Both the position numbers and the translations under genes were made by a program. Below the pieces are notes generated by a model. It had not been told where the DNA came from. It did no database searches and worked only from the letters and a program-made list of their open reading frames with translations. A stretch of 64,000 nucleotides of DNA from Plantimonas leprariae (GTDB taxonomy: Bacteria > Pseudomonadota > Alphaproteobacteria > Rhizobiales > Rhizobiaceae), in assembly GCF_008802405.1 (NCBI RefSeq), contig NZ_VZDO01000001.1, positions 124,001 through 188,000 of the forward strand. Reading direction: 5' to 3'. Of this stretch, positions 1-8,789 are shown in pieces (position 1 is the first letter of the stretch; the number at the start of each line of letters is the position of its first letter).

Positions 1-436
1 CGGCGTAGTCGTCCGGCGTTTCCGTCTCGTCGTCGAAGAGACCGGTCGCGACGATCGTCTCCGCCTCCGCCTCCCCGACGAAATCGACCTCGATACCGGT
101 GAAGATGTCCTTGTTGCGCTCCGGCCCGATGTGGAAGAGCCGCCGCGGGCCGGAGGCGATGAGGTCGCGCGTGACATCGCCGGAGGTGACGATCCGGTCG
201 TAGGCTTCCCGCGAGAAGCTCAACGAATCGAGCTGGCGCGCGACGCCTTCCAAGGGTCGCGGCGAGTTCGTCAGCAGCACCACGGTGCGGCCGGCCTGCC
301 GCGCCTGCCGGAGCGCCGCCTCGGCGGCGGCGTGCTTCTCGACGCCGTCGTGGATGACGCCCCAGACGTCGCAGAAGATCGCCTCGTAGCGCGGAACCAC
401 GGTGCCGAGGTCGGCGATGGCTTCGGGAGCGGTCAT
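1..436 (-). CDS. TIGR01459-family HAD hydrolase (class IIA), C-terminus beyond window
   Basis: Translating the minus strand from the ATG at 436 gives at least 145 open residues running off the window start. Near residue 22 is FCDVWGVIHDG, the HAD motif I with the DxWGVxHDG form typical of class IIA enzymes annotated as TIGR01459, and VVLLTNSPR about 30 residues later is motif II. These are predicted cytosolic sugar- or nucleotide-phosphate phosphatases; the substrate is unknown. The gene is divergent from groESL, an arrangement I recall as common in Rhizobiales. Motifs III and IV would lie in the missing part, so catalytic completeness cannot be judged. Confidence 0.88.
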   Translation of the reverse strand, partial: MTAPEAIADLGTVVPRYEAIFCDVWGVIHDGVEKHAAAEAALRQARQAGRTVVLLTNSPRPLEGVARQLDSLSFSREAYDRIVTSGDVTRDLIASGPRRLFHIGPERNKDIFTGIEVDFVGEAEAETIVATGLFDDETETPDDYA

Positions 437-500
437 GATCGGTCGCGGTCTTCCGATGGAAAAGCCGCCCGGCGAAAGGCGCGAAGGCTTCGCCGAGCGC

Positions 501-528
501 GATTAAGTGGCATGCGCCGTGGCGTCAA
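501..528 (-). promoter_or_regulatory. Putative promoter of the HAD hydrolase gene
   Basis: On the minus strand TTGACG (528 to 523) is followed after 16 nt by TTAATC (506 to 501), a plausible sigma-70-type -35/-10 pair about 65 nt upstream of the HAD start. The rest of the 362-nt divergent region (437-798) holds the groESL promoter and CIRCE; I see nothing else in it. Confidence 0.4.
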
Positions 529-670
529 GCGAGCCGCTGGTCGCAGCCGGGGCGGTGGATGGCTCCGGCCGAGCCCTTGCGGCGCGCGGAGCCCGCAGCC
601 ATATCGGGGCCGGCGACGCCCGCCCGGCGGCTGTCGCGAAAATTTCACGCCGCCTCGCCTTGCGCGAAGC

Positions 671-699
671 TTGACAGCCGGACCCCCGCCGAACTATCT
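671..699 (+). promoter_or_regulatory. groESL promoter
   Basis: TTGACA at 671-676 is a perfect -35 hexamer. After a 17-nt spacer comes CTATCT at 694-699, a -10 of the kind seen in alphaproteobacterial housekeeping promoters. Transcription would start around 706, just ahead of the CIRCE operator, so HrcA bound there would block initiation. Confidence 0.72.
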
Positions 700-708
700 C
701 GCCGCCTG

Positions 709-735
709 TTAGCACTCGTTCATATCGAGTGCCAG
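709..735. promoter_or_regulatory. CIRCE operator (HrcA binding site) of groESL
   Basis: TTAGCACTC at 709-717, a 9-nt spacer, then GAGTGCCAG at 727-735. The left arm matches the CIRCE consensus TTAGCACTC-N9-GAGTGCTAA perfectly and the right arm at 7 of 9 positions. Its place between promoter and groES is the classical arrangement for HrcA repression relieved by heat shock. No hrcA gene is in the window. Confidence 0.93.
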
Positions 736-798
736 ACCATCCGGCCGGGCCTCGCTTCGAGTGTCCGGTTTCGCTTTACGAGCTTGAGGAAACTCACC

Positions 799-1098
799 AT
801 GGCAACCCTGAACTTCCGTCCGCTGCACGACCGCGTCGTGGTTCGCCGCGTCGAGTCCGAGCAGAAGACCGCCGGCGGCATCATCATTCCGGACACCGCC
901 AAGGAGAAGCCGCAGGAAGGCGAAGTCGTCGCCGTCGGCCCCGGCGCCCGCGACGACAAGGGCGCGGTGCAGGCGCTCGACGTCAAGGCCGGCGACCGCG
1001 TTCTGTTCGGCAAGTGGTCCGGCACCGAGGTCAAGGTGAACGGCGAAGATCTCCTCATCATGAAGGAGAGCGACATCATGGGCGTGATCGCCGCCTGA
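799..1098 (+). CDS. groES: Co-chaperonin GroES
   Basis: 99-residue heptameric lid of the GroEL folding chamber, cytosolic. It begins [17 protein letters not shown] and contains the mobile-loop segment [19 protein letters not shown], the family hallmark. The length is normal. The open frame extends upstream through the promoter, but the ATG at 799 is preceded by GAGGAAA (786-792) and matches family N-termini. It is the first gene of a two-gene operon with groEL (80-nt gap), under a consensus promoter and CIRCE operator, so heat-inducible through HrcA is the expected control. Confidence 0.97.
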   Translation: MATLNFRPLHDRVVVRRVESEQKTAGGIIIPDTAKEKPQEGEVVAVGPGARDDKGAVQALDVKAGDRVLFGKWSGTEVKVNGEDLLIMKESDIMGVIAA

Positions 1099-1132
1099 TC
1101 GGCGCCTTCCTTCCCACTCTTCCCATCCATCC

Positions 1133-1148
1133 GAGAACGGCGCTTCTC
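1133..1148 (+). other. Small hairpin in the groES-groEL intergenic region
   Basis: GAGAA (1133-1137) pairs with TTCTC (1144-1148) around a 6-nt loop, in the 80-nt spacer upstream of the groEL ribosome binding site (AGGAGAG, about 1165). In Agrobacterium the groESL transcript is reported to be cleaved between the two genes; this weak 5-bp hairpin could be a comparable site, but that is inference. Confidence 0.25.
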
Positions 1149-1166
1149 TCAGGAACGCGCCCTTAG

Positions 1167-2822
<1,656 letters not shown>

Positions 2823-2849
2823 GTCCAGCCTCCATCGGCAGATGAAACG

Positions 2850-2878
2850 GGGCGGCAGCGATGCCGCCCTTTTCTTTT
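2850..2878 (+). terminator. Intrinsic terminator of groESL
   Basis: An 8-bp GC stem, GGGCGGCA (2850-2857) with TGCCGCCC (2862-2869), closes on the tetraloop GCGA (GNRA type). It is followed at once by TTTTCTTTT (2870-2878), 28 nt after the groEL stop codon. Confidence 0.92.
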
Positions 2879-2961
2879 GCGACGTTTCCCGGCACCCTCG
2901 CCGCCGGGGCGTAAACCTTGCGTTTACACGTTCCGCCCACCCTCGGACGGGAGGAGGCGAC

Positions 2962-3654
2962 ATGAACTACCCGGGCATCGGCGCGAACGAGATCGTCTAC
3001 GCCGTCGGCGACGTTCACGGCTGCGCCGACCTTCTCGATGCGTTGCTGGAGCGGATCGAGACCGACCGCGCGCGGCGGCCGGATGCCGAGATCCTCGAAA
3101 TCTACCTCGGCGACTACATCGACCGCGGTGCCGACAGCGCCGGCGTCATCCGCCGCCTCAGGGCGCGCGGAGCGGAACGCTCGATCGTCTGCCTGCTCGG
3201 CAATCACGAAGCGATGTTGCTCGACGTCCTGACCGGCAACCTCGACGCTTCGCACTGGCTCGACAATGGCGGCGATGCCACGCTCGCCTCCTACGGCATT
3301 CCGCCGCCGCTGTTCGGATCGTCCGATCCCTCGCCCTTCGGCCGGTTCCCGGCCGCCGACCTCGGCTTCCTGCAGTCGCTGCGGCTGACGCATCGACATG
3401 GGCCCTATTTCTTCGTCCATGCGGGCGTCCGGCCGGGCGTGCCGCTCGACAGGCAGGATCCGCAAGACCTCGTCTGGATCCGCGACGACTTCCTCGACTA
3501 CGACGACCCGCTCGGCGCCGTGGTCGTCCATGGCCACACGCCGATCGAGGAACCGGAATTCCGGCCGAGCCGCATCAACATCGACACCGGCGCGGTGTTC
3601 ACCGGCCGGCTGACCTGCCTCCGGATCGACCGCGACGGCGCCGAAATCCTCTGA
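2962..3654 (+). CDS. Metallophosphoesterase, PPP-type serine/threonine phosphatase
   Basis: 230-residue calcineurin-like phosphoesterase. It has the full metal-site signature: GDVHG (residues 16-20), GDYIDRG (50-56), GNHE (80-83), and later histidines in FFVHAGVR and VVHGHTP. This is the architecture of bacterial PP1-like / lambda phosphatases acting on phosphoproteins or small phosphoesters; the substrate is unknown. The ATG at 2962 is preceded by GAGGAGG, an excellent ribosome binding site. It is a separate unit after the groESL terminator. Its TGA ends at 3654 and the next gene, convergent, ends at 3655, leaving no spacer. Confidence 0.9.
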   Translation: MNYPGIGANEIVYAVGDVHGCADLLDALLERIETDRARRPDAEILEIYLGDYIDRGADSAGVIRRLRARGAERSIVCLLGNHEAMLLDVLTGNLDASHWLDNGGDATLASYGIPPPLFGSSDPSPFGRFPAADLGFLQSLRLTHRHGPYFFVHAGVRPGVPLDRQDPQDLVWIRDDFLDYDDPLGAVVVHGHTPIEEPEFRPSRINIDTGAVFTGRLTCLRIDRDGAEIL

Positions 3655-3858
3655 TCAGTTGTTCGGCCCGTCGATGCGGCTCGGCGCGATCGGGTCGGAA
3701 GCCGGGAACGTCTCGTCCAGCCCTTCGTCCAACTGCTCCTCGTCGGTCATCGGGCGCTCCTGGTCGCCGCGCGGCTGCGGATCGGCGGGGATCGCCGGCT
3801 CCGGCGCGCCTTTCGAGCGGTCGGATGTGGCGTTGGAGCCTTGGTCGAGCTTCGACAT
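3655..3858 (-). CDS. Small acidic conserved protein with DETFPASDP motif
   Basis: 67 residues if started at MSKLDQGSN (3858); an in-frame ATG 33 nt further upstream (3891) is possible but looks less natural. The hydrophilic, proline- and acid-rich chain is probably disordered except for the C-terminal LDEGLDETFPASDP. That motif recurs in many small proteobacterial proteins of unknown function. No signal peptide or membrane segment. Its stop abuts the phosphatase stop with no intervening base. I do not know its role. Confidence 0.72.
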   Translation of the reverse strand: MSKLDQGSNATSDRSKGAPEPAIPADPQPRGDQERPMTDEEQLDEGLDETFPASDPIAPSRIDGPNN

Positions 3859-3913
3859 GGGTGTCCTCGTCTGGTTTCCGACTCGAAACAAGGAGGAACG
3901 GCAGCCGTTCCGT

Positions 3914-4411
3914 CTAAACGAACCGGATCGCCATCAGCACCTCGTCGTAGTACCGGCCGCCGGTCTTGAGCGCCCGCTGCTCGAAGCCGCATTCCTCGAA
4001 TCCCATCGACCGGTAGCGCGCGACCGCGGCCTGGTTGTCCGTCGCGACACCGAGGATCACCTCCTCCGCAACGCTCCGCGCATACTCGACGCAGCCGAGG
4101 ATGAGCGCCTGCGCCAAGCCCGTTCCGCGCGCTTCCGGCCGGACGTAAATGCCCCAGAGATGCGCCTTGTGCCGCGCCTTCAGGTCCTTCGGCACATAGA
4201 CGCCGGCCATGCCGTCGAGCCTGCCGGACTCACCGCCGCCGAGCACGAAGCCGCCCTCCAGCCGTTCGGCGAATCGCTCGATCGGACAGGCGCTTTCCTC
4301 CTCGAACGCCGCCCCGAAGGCGTCCGGATGATCGCGCAAAGCGGTGAGGCGCAGATCGCGGAAGGCCGCCGCATCGTCGCGACCGAGGCGGCGGATTGCA
4401 GGCGGCGACAT
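3914..4411 (-). CDS. GNAT family N-acetyltransferase
   Basis: 165 residues with the GNAT fold. The acetyl-CoA pyrophosphate loop is VRPEARGTGLAQALI (about residues 91-105, the R/Q-x-x-G-x-G/A element), and a late beta-bulge region NQAAVARYRSMGFEE is typical of motif B. The LTALRDHPDAFGAAFEEE N-terminus is common in GNATs annotated only by family. It probably acetylates a small amine, peptide or protein amino group in the cytosol; the acceptor is unknown. The start lies 4 nt after the stop of the DUF29 gene on the same strand, so the two are probably translationally coupled. Confidence 0.88.
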   Translation of the reverse strand: MSPPAIRRLGRDDAAAFRDLRLTALRDHPDAFGAAFEEESACPIERFAERLEGGFVLGGGESGRLDGMAGVYVPKDLKARHKAHLWGIYVRPEARGTGLAQALILGCVEYARSVAEEVILGVATDNQAAVARYRSMGFEECGFEQRALKTGGRYYDEVLMAIRFV

Positions 4412-4415
4412 GGGC

Positions 4416-4880
4416 TTATCGCGGGAAAAATTCCTGATCGCGAAGCTGCTCTACCGTGTAGGGACATAAGGCTGGAAAAGCGTCGCGCGGCAGTTTCGTT
4501 TCGCGCGCCGCTTCCCTCACCGCCTTGGAATAAACGCCGTCCACCAGTTCCTGGGCTTCGCGTCGCAGGGAGCGGTTGTCTTCTTCCCTATCCTCGATCT
4601 TGTCGCGCTCACGCCCGATGGTCAGCAGCCATGACCGGGAGCGACGTTGCGGCTGATGCTGCCACTTCAGCAGATGCGAGATGAGGACACGGTAACTCGA
4701 CTTCAAAGCGTGCCTCTGCTCGCGACCCAAGCTTTCGATCTCCTCGATGACGTTCGGCAAGTCGACTTCCGAAAAGCGCGCGAGTCGCAGGAGTTGCGCC
4801 TGCTCGTAAGCCCAGGCATGCACATCGTCCTCGTAGTCGGCCGGATCGCTGAAATACGGCTTCCCTTTGGCCAGGCTCAT
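4416..4880 (-). CDS. DUF29 domain protein
   Basis: 154 residues. The segments YEDDVHAWAYEQAQLLR, DLPNVIEEIESLGREQRHAL and LLKWQHQPQRRSRSW are characteristic of DUF29, a helical family widespread in cyanobacteria and proteobacteria with no established function. I chose the ATG at 4880 (MSLAKGKPYFSDPADYEDD). An upstream in-frame ATG at 4913 would add 11 residues but lacks a better ribosome binding site. First gene of a two-gene unit with the downstream GNAT. No membrane segments or catalytic motifs are visible. Confidence 0.87.
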   Translation of the reverse strand: MSLAKGKPYFSDPADYEDDVHAWAYEQAQLLRLARFSEVDLPNVIEEIESLGREQRHALKSSYRVLISHLLKWQHQPQRRSRSWLLTIGRERDKIEDREEDNRSLRREAQELVDGVYSKAVREAARETKLPRDAFPALCPYTVEQLRDQEFFPR

Positions 4881-4963
4881 GGGATCTCGGCCTTTTTCGT
4901 TGCGGCCTTCCACCCTACACTTGTTCGGCCGCGTTTCGAAACATAGTCAGGAGAGACCGGAAC

Positions 4964-6457
4964 ATGGCCATCACCATGCCGAAGCCGGATGCGGGCATCC
5001 TCGCTCGCCGCCGGGAGATCGCGAGCGCCATGCGCGCCATCGTGCCGGGCGAAGGCACCGTCGACGGCGCCGAGGAGATGCGCGCCTTCGAGACCGACGG
5101 GCTCACCGCCTACCGGCAGATGCCGCTGGTCGCCGTTTTGCCGGAGACCGTCGATCAGGTCGCGGCGATCCTGCGCTACTGCCACGCGGCGGACATCCCG
5201 GTCGTGCCGCGCGGCTCCGGCACCTCGCTCAGCGGCGGGGCGCTGCCGCTGGAGGACGGCATCCTTCTCGTGATGTCGCGTTTCAACCGCGTGCTCGACG
5301 TCGACTTCGACAACCGCTGCGCGGTGGTGCAGCCCGGCGTCACCAATCTCGGCATCACCCGCGCGGTCGAGCACGAGGGATTCTACTACGCGCCGGACCC
5401 ATCCTCGCAGATCGCCTGCTCGATCGGCGGCAACGTCGCGGAGAATTCCGGCGGCGTCCATTGCCTGAAATACGGCCTCACCGCCAACAACGTGCTGGGC
5501 GTCGAGTTCGTGACGATGGAGGGCGAGGTGGTCCGGCTCGGCGGCAAGCATCTGGACGCCGAGGGCTACGACCTCTTGGGCCTCCTCACCGGCTCGGAAG
5601 GGCTGCTCGGCGTCGTCACCGAAGTGACGGTGCGCATCCTGCAGGCGCCGGAAACCGCGCGCGCGGTGCTGATCGGCTTCCCGACGAGCGAGACGGCGGG
5701 CGCGGCGGTGGCGGCCGTCATCGCGGCCGGCATCATCCCGGCCGGCATGGAGATGATGGACCGGCCGGCGATCCACGCGGCGGAAGACTTCGTCCATGCC
5801 GGCTATCCGCGCGACGTCGAGGCGTTGCTCATCGTCGAGCTCGACGGGCCGAAAGCGGAGGTCGACCATCTCCTCGCCCGCGTCGAGGCGATCGCGCTGG
5901 AGCATGGCGCGAGCGAGTGCCGCGTGTCGCAAGGCGAAGCCGAGCGCGCCCTGTTCTGGGCGGGCCGGAAGGCGGCGTTCCCGGCGGTCGGGCGCATCTC
6001 GCCGGACTATCTCTGCATGGACGGCACGATCCCGCGGAAGGAATTGCCGCGCGTGCTGGCCGGCATGAAGGCGCTGTCCGAGAAGCATCGGCTCCTCGTC
6101 GCGAACGTCTTCCACGCCGGCGACGGCAACCTGCATCCGCTGATCCTCTACGACGCGTCGAAGGACGACGAATTCGAGCGGGCGGAAGCCTTCGGGGCCG
6201 ACATCCTGAGGCTCTGCGTCGAGGTCGGCGGCGTCCTCACCGGCGAGCACGGCGTCGGCATCGAGAAGCGCGACCTGATGGCGGAAGTGTTCGGCGAGGA
6301 CGATCTTCGCCACCAGCAGCGGGTGAAATGCGCCTTCGACGGCAAGCACCTGCTCAATCCCGGCAAGGTGTTCCCCGTACTGCACCGCTGCGCGGAACTC
6401 GGCGCCTTGCACGTCCACAAGGGTACCCTGCCCTTCCCCGATCTGCCGCGGTTCTGA
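4964..6457 (+). CDS. glcD: Glycolate oxidase FAD subunit GlcD
   Basis: 497-residue FAD-linked oxidase of the VAO/PCMH type that, with GlcE and GlcF, oxidises glycolate (or D-lactate-like 2-hydroxy acids) to glyoxylate at the membrane. The FAD-binding segment PRGSGTSLSGGA (about residues 84-95) and QIACSIGGNVAENSGG are visible, with C-terminal HAGDGNLHP and GEHGVGIEK, all GlcD hallmarks. GGAGAGA precedes the ATG at 4964. Followed after 11 nt by glcE. The expected third gene, glcF, is not adjacent. Confidence 0.93.
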   Translation: MAITMPKPDAGILARRREIASAMRAIVPGEGTVDGAEEMRAFETDGLTAYRQMPLVAVLPETVDQVAAILRYCHAADIPVVPRGSGTSLSGGALPLEDGILLVMSRFNRVLDVDFDNRCAVVQPGVTNLGITRAVEHEGFYYAPDPSSQIACSIGGNVAENSGGVHCLKYGLTANNVLGVEFVTMEGEVVRLGGKHLDAEGYDLLGLLTGSEGLLGVVTEVTVRILQAPETARAVLIGFPTSETAGAAVAAVIAAGIIPAGMEMMDRPAIHAAEDFVHAGYPRDVEALLIVELDGPKAEVDHLLARVEAIALEHGASECRVSQGEAERALFWAGRKAAFPAVGRISPDYLCMDGTIPRKELPRVLAGMKALSEKHRLLVANVFHAGDGNLHPLILYDASKDDEFERAEAFGADILRLCVEVGGVLTGEHGVGIEKRDLMAEVFGEDDLRHQQRVKCAFDGKHLLNPGKVFPVLHRCAELGALHVHKGTLPFPDLPRF

Positions 6458-6468
6458 CGGCAGGCGGC

Positions 6469-7677
6469 GTGGACGCGACCATTCTTCATCCGCAAAGCGA
6501 CGCCGACGTCGTCGAGGCGATCCGCGACGCGCTTGCGGAAGGCGCGCCGCTCGGGGTCGAGGGGACCGGCTCGAAGTCCGGTCTCGGGCGGCCGGTCCAG
6601 GCGGCGCGTACCTTGTCGCTCGCCGAACTTTCGGGCGTCACCCTCTACGAGCCGGAAGAGCTGGTGCTTTCCGCCAGGGCCGGCACGCCGATCGCCGAGA
6701 TCGAACGCCTCCTCGCCGAGAACCGGCAGCGCCTCGATTTCGAGCCGATGGACTACGGTCCGCTGCATGGGCTCGGGCCGGGCCTCGGCACGCTCGGCGG
6801 CGTCCTCGCCTGCAACCTGTCGGGGCCGCGGCGCATCGCCAAGGGTGCGGCGCGCGACCATGTCCTCGGGATCAAGGCCGTGTCCGGGCGCGGCGAGGCG
6901 TTCCGCTCCGGCGGACGGGTGGTGAAGAACGTCACCGGCTACGATCTCGCGAAGGGCATGGCCGGCTCGTTCGGCACGCTCGCCGTCCTGACCGAGGCGA
7001 CGCTGAAGGTCCTGCCGGCCGCCGAGACCGAGACGACGCTCGCCGTCCGCGATCTCGACGAAGCTTCGTCGGTGCAGGCGATGGCCGCCGCCATGGGCTC
7101 CTCCGCCGAGGTGTCCGGCGCGGCGCACCTGCCGGCCTACGTCGCCGGACGGATAGCGGACGGCACGCTCGGCGACGCGCCGGCGACGCTGATCCGCCTC
7201 GAAGGCTTCGGCGTCTCGGTGGAAGCGCGGGCCGCCTACCTCTCGGCGGCATTGTCCAGGGTCGGGACGCTGGAGCGCCGCGACGGCGAGGCGTCTGCCG
7301 CGCTGTGGCGGAACGTGCGCGACGTCCGTCCCTTCGTGGACGGAACGGAGCGGCCGATCTGGCGGCTATCCGTCACGCCGACGCGCGCGCCCGACATCGT
7401 CCTGGCGGTGAGGATGCGCATGGCGGCCGATGCCTTCTACGACTGGCAGGGCGGGCTCGTCTGGCTGCGCCTCGAAGCGGAAGCCGAAGCCGAGACGGTC
7501 CGAGCCATCGTCGCGGCGCATGGCGGCGGCCACGCGACGCTGGTACGTGCCGCGCCGACTGTGCGCGCCGCGACGGCGGTCTTCCAGCCGCAGCCGCCGG
7601 CCCTCGCGGCGCTGTCGCGCCGGCTGAAGGAGCAGTTCGACCCGCGCGGCGTGCTCAATCCCGGCCGCATGGGCTGA
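6469..7677 (+). CDS. glcE: Glycolate oxidase subunit GlcE
   Basis: 402 residues from a GTG start at 6469, the only plausible initiator between the glcD stop and the first conserved residues (VDATILHPQSDADVVEAI). It is the smaller FAD-binding partner: GTGSKSGLG and GLGTLGGVLACN form the FAD site, followed by VKNVTGYDLAKGMAGS, a GlcE signature, and it ends FDPRGVLNPGRMG. The open frame runs on upstream in this phase through glcD, but that part is an alternate-frame artefact. It is followed by an SPL-like gene rather than the iron-sulfur subunit glcF. Confidence 0.93.
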   Translation: MDATILHPQSDADVVEAIRDALAEGAPLGVEGTGSKSGLGRPVQAARTLSLAELSGVTLYEPEELVLSARAGTPIAEIERLLAENRQRLDFEPMDYGPLHGLGPGLGTLGGVLACNLSGPRRIAKGAARDHVLGIKAVSGRGEAFRSGGRVVKNVTGYDLAKGMAGSFGTLAVLTEATLKVLPAAETETTLAVRDLDEASSVQAMAAAMGSSAEVSGAAHLPAYVAGRIADGTLGDAPATLIRLEGFGVSVEARAAYLSAALSRVGTLERRDGEASAALWRNVRDVRPFVDGTERPIWRLSVTPTRAPDIVLAVRMRMAADAFYDWQGGLVWLRLEAEAEAETVRAIVAAHGGGHATLVRAAPTVRAATAVFQPQPPALAALSRRLKEQFDPRGVLNPGRMG

Positions 7678-7720
7678 TCGGCCGCGTTGGCAGGCCGGAC
7701 GGCAGGCCCATCTCCATCGC

Positions 7721-8788
7721 ATGGCCTTGCCCCGCGCCCTGATCGAGCCGAAGCGCATCTATCTCGAACCCGCCGTCCGCGCCTATCCGCGCGGCCGCGA
7801 GGTGCTGGAGCGTTTTCCCGCAGCCGAACAGGTCGAGGTGGACAGCCACTGGCGCATCCCGCAGCTCTTCGAGGACGAGGCGCTCGCCGAGGATTGGCTG
7901 CGCATGAAGCGCGACGTGCTGGTGCTCGGCGTCAAGAAGGGCATGACCATGCGCCCGAACGGCCGCAGCGCCGACTTCATCGCGCCGTCCTCCTCGAACG
8001 GCTGCGCGATGGCTTGTTCCTATTGCTACGTGCCGCGCCGCAAGGGCTACAGCAACCCGGTCTCGGTCTTCGTCAACATCGACGACATCACCTGCGCCCT
8101 CGCCCGGCACGCCGCGAAGTTCGGGGCCAAGCCGGAGCCGAACACCGTCGATCCGAAGGACTGGGTCTACGACCTCGGCGAGAACGGCGACCTGTCGGTG
8201 GACGCGACCGTCTCCGGCAACGTCCGCGACCTCGTGGCGGCGTTCCGCGCCATCCCGAACGCCAAGGGTTCGTTCGCGACGAAATACATCAACCCGGACC
8301 TCCTCGCCTACGACCCGCAGGGGCGCACCCGCGTGCGCTTCTCGCTGATGCCGGAGCGGATGGCGAAGCTGGTCGACGTCAGGACCTCGCCGATGGGCGA
8401 GCGCATCCGGGCGATTAACGACTTCGTGCGCGCCGGCTACGAGGTGCACGCCAACTTCTCGCCGGTGATCGTGCACGAGGACTGGGAGGCGGAATGGCGC
8501 GAGCTCTTCGCCGAGATCGACGACGCGCTGGAGCCGGCGGCCAAGGCGCAGCTCAAGTGCGAGATCATCATGCTGACGCACAACGAGGGCCTGCACCGCG
8601 TCAACATGGACTGGCACCCGAAGGCGGAAGCGATGCTCTGGCGCCCGGACATCCAAGAGGACAAGACCAGCCAGAACGGCGCGCGGAACGTGCGCTACCG
8701 CACGCCCTGGAAGCGCCGCTGGCTCGACCAGTTCCTCGGCTGGATGCGCGAGCGCTTGCCCTATTGCGAAGTGCGCTACGCGTTCTGA
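7721..8788 (+). CDS. Radical SAM protein, spore photoproduct lyase family (divergent, TIGR03886-like)
   Basis: 355 residues. The 4Fe-4S/SAM motif is NGCAMACSYCYVPR (Cys95, Cys99, Cys102, CxxxCxxC). The remainder follows the SPL fold: NPVSVFVNIDDI, FATKYINPDLL, RTRVRFSLMPERM and a GYEVHANFSPVIVHEDWE-like core. In classical SplB an FEAxC segment carries the hydrogen-donor cysteine. The corresponding segment here reads VDATVSGN, with Val164 where Cys is expected by my hand alignment. A DNA-photolesion or other radical function is inferred; classical thymine-dimer reversal is uncertain. It lies 43 nt after glcE and ends 1 nt before the convergent GH15 gene. Confidence 0.87.
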   Translation: MALPRALIEPKRIYLEPAVRAYPRGREVLERFPAAEQVEVDSHWRIPQLFEDEALAEDWLRMKRDVLVLGVKKGMTMRPNGRSADFIAPSSSNGCAMACSYCYVPRRKGYSNPVSVFVNIDDITCALARHAAKFGAKPEPNTVDPKDWVYDLGENGDLSVDATVSGNVRDLVAAFRAIPNAKGSFATKYINPDLLAYDPQGRTRVRFSLMPERMAKLVDVRTSPMGERIRAINDFVRAGYEVHANFSPVIVHEDWEAEWRELFAEIDDALEPAAKAQLKCEIIMLTHNEGLHRVNMDWHPKAEAMLWRPDIQEDKTSQNGARNVRYRTPWKRRWLDQFLGWMRERLPYCEVRYAF

Positions 8789-8789
8789 G

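Noticed and set aside
131-712. Plus-strand open frame opposite the HAD gene and through the groESL promoter
   Set aside because: Arg/Gly-rich shadow translation; the minus strand encodes clear HAD motifs and the promoter/CIRCE occupy the rest.
4867-6468. A very long open frame in phase with glcE running through glcD
   Set aside because: It is the off-frame reading of glcD; the translation is Arg/Gly-rich and shows no family motifs. Only the part from the GTG at 6469 is real (glcE).
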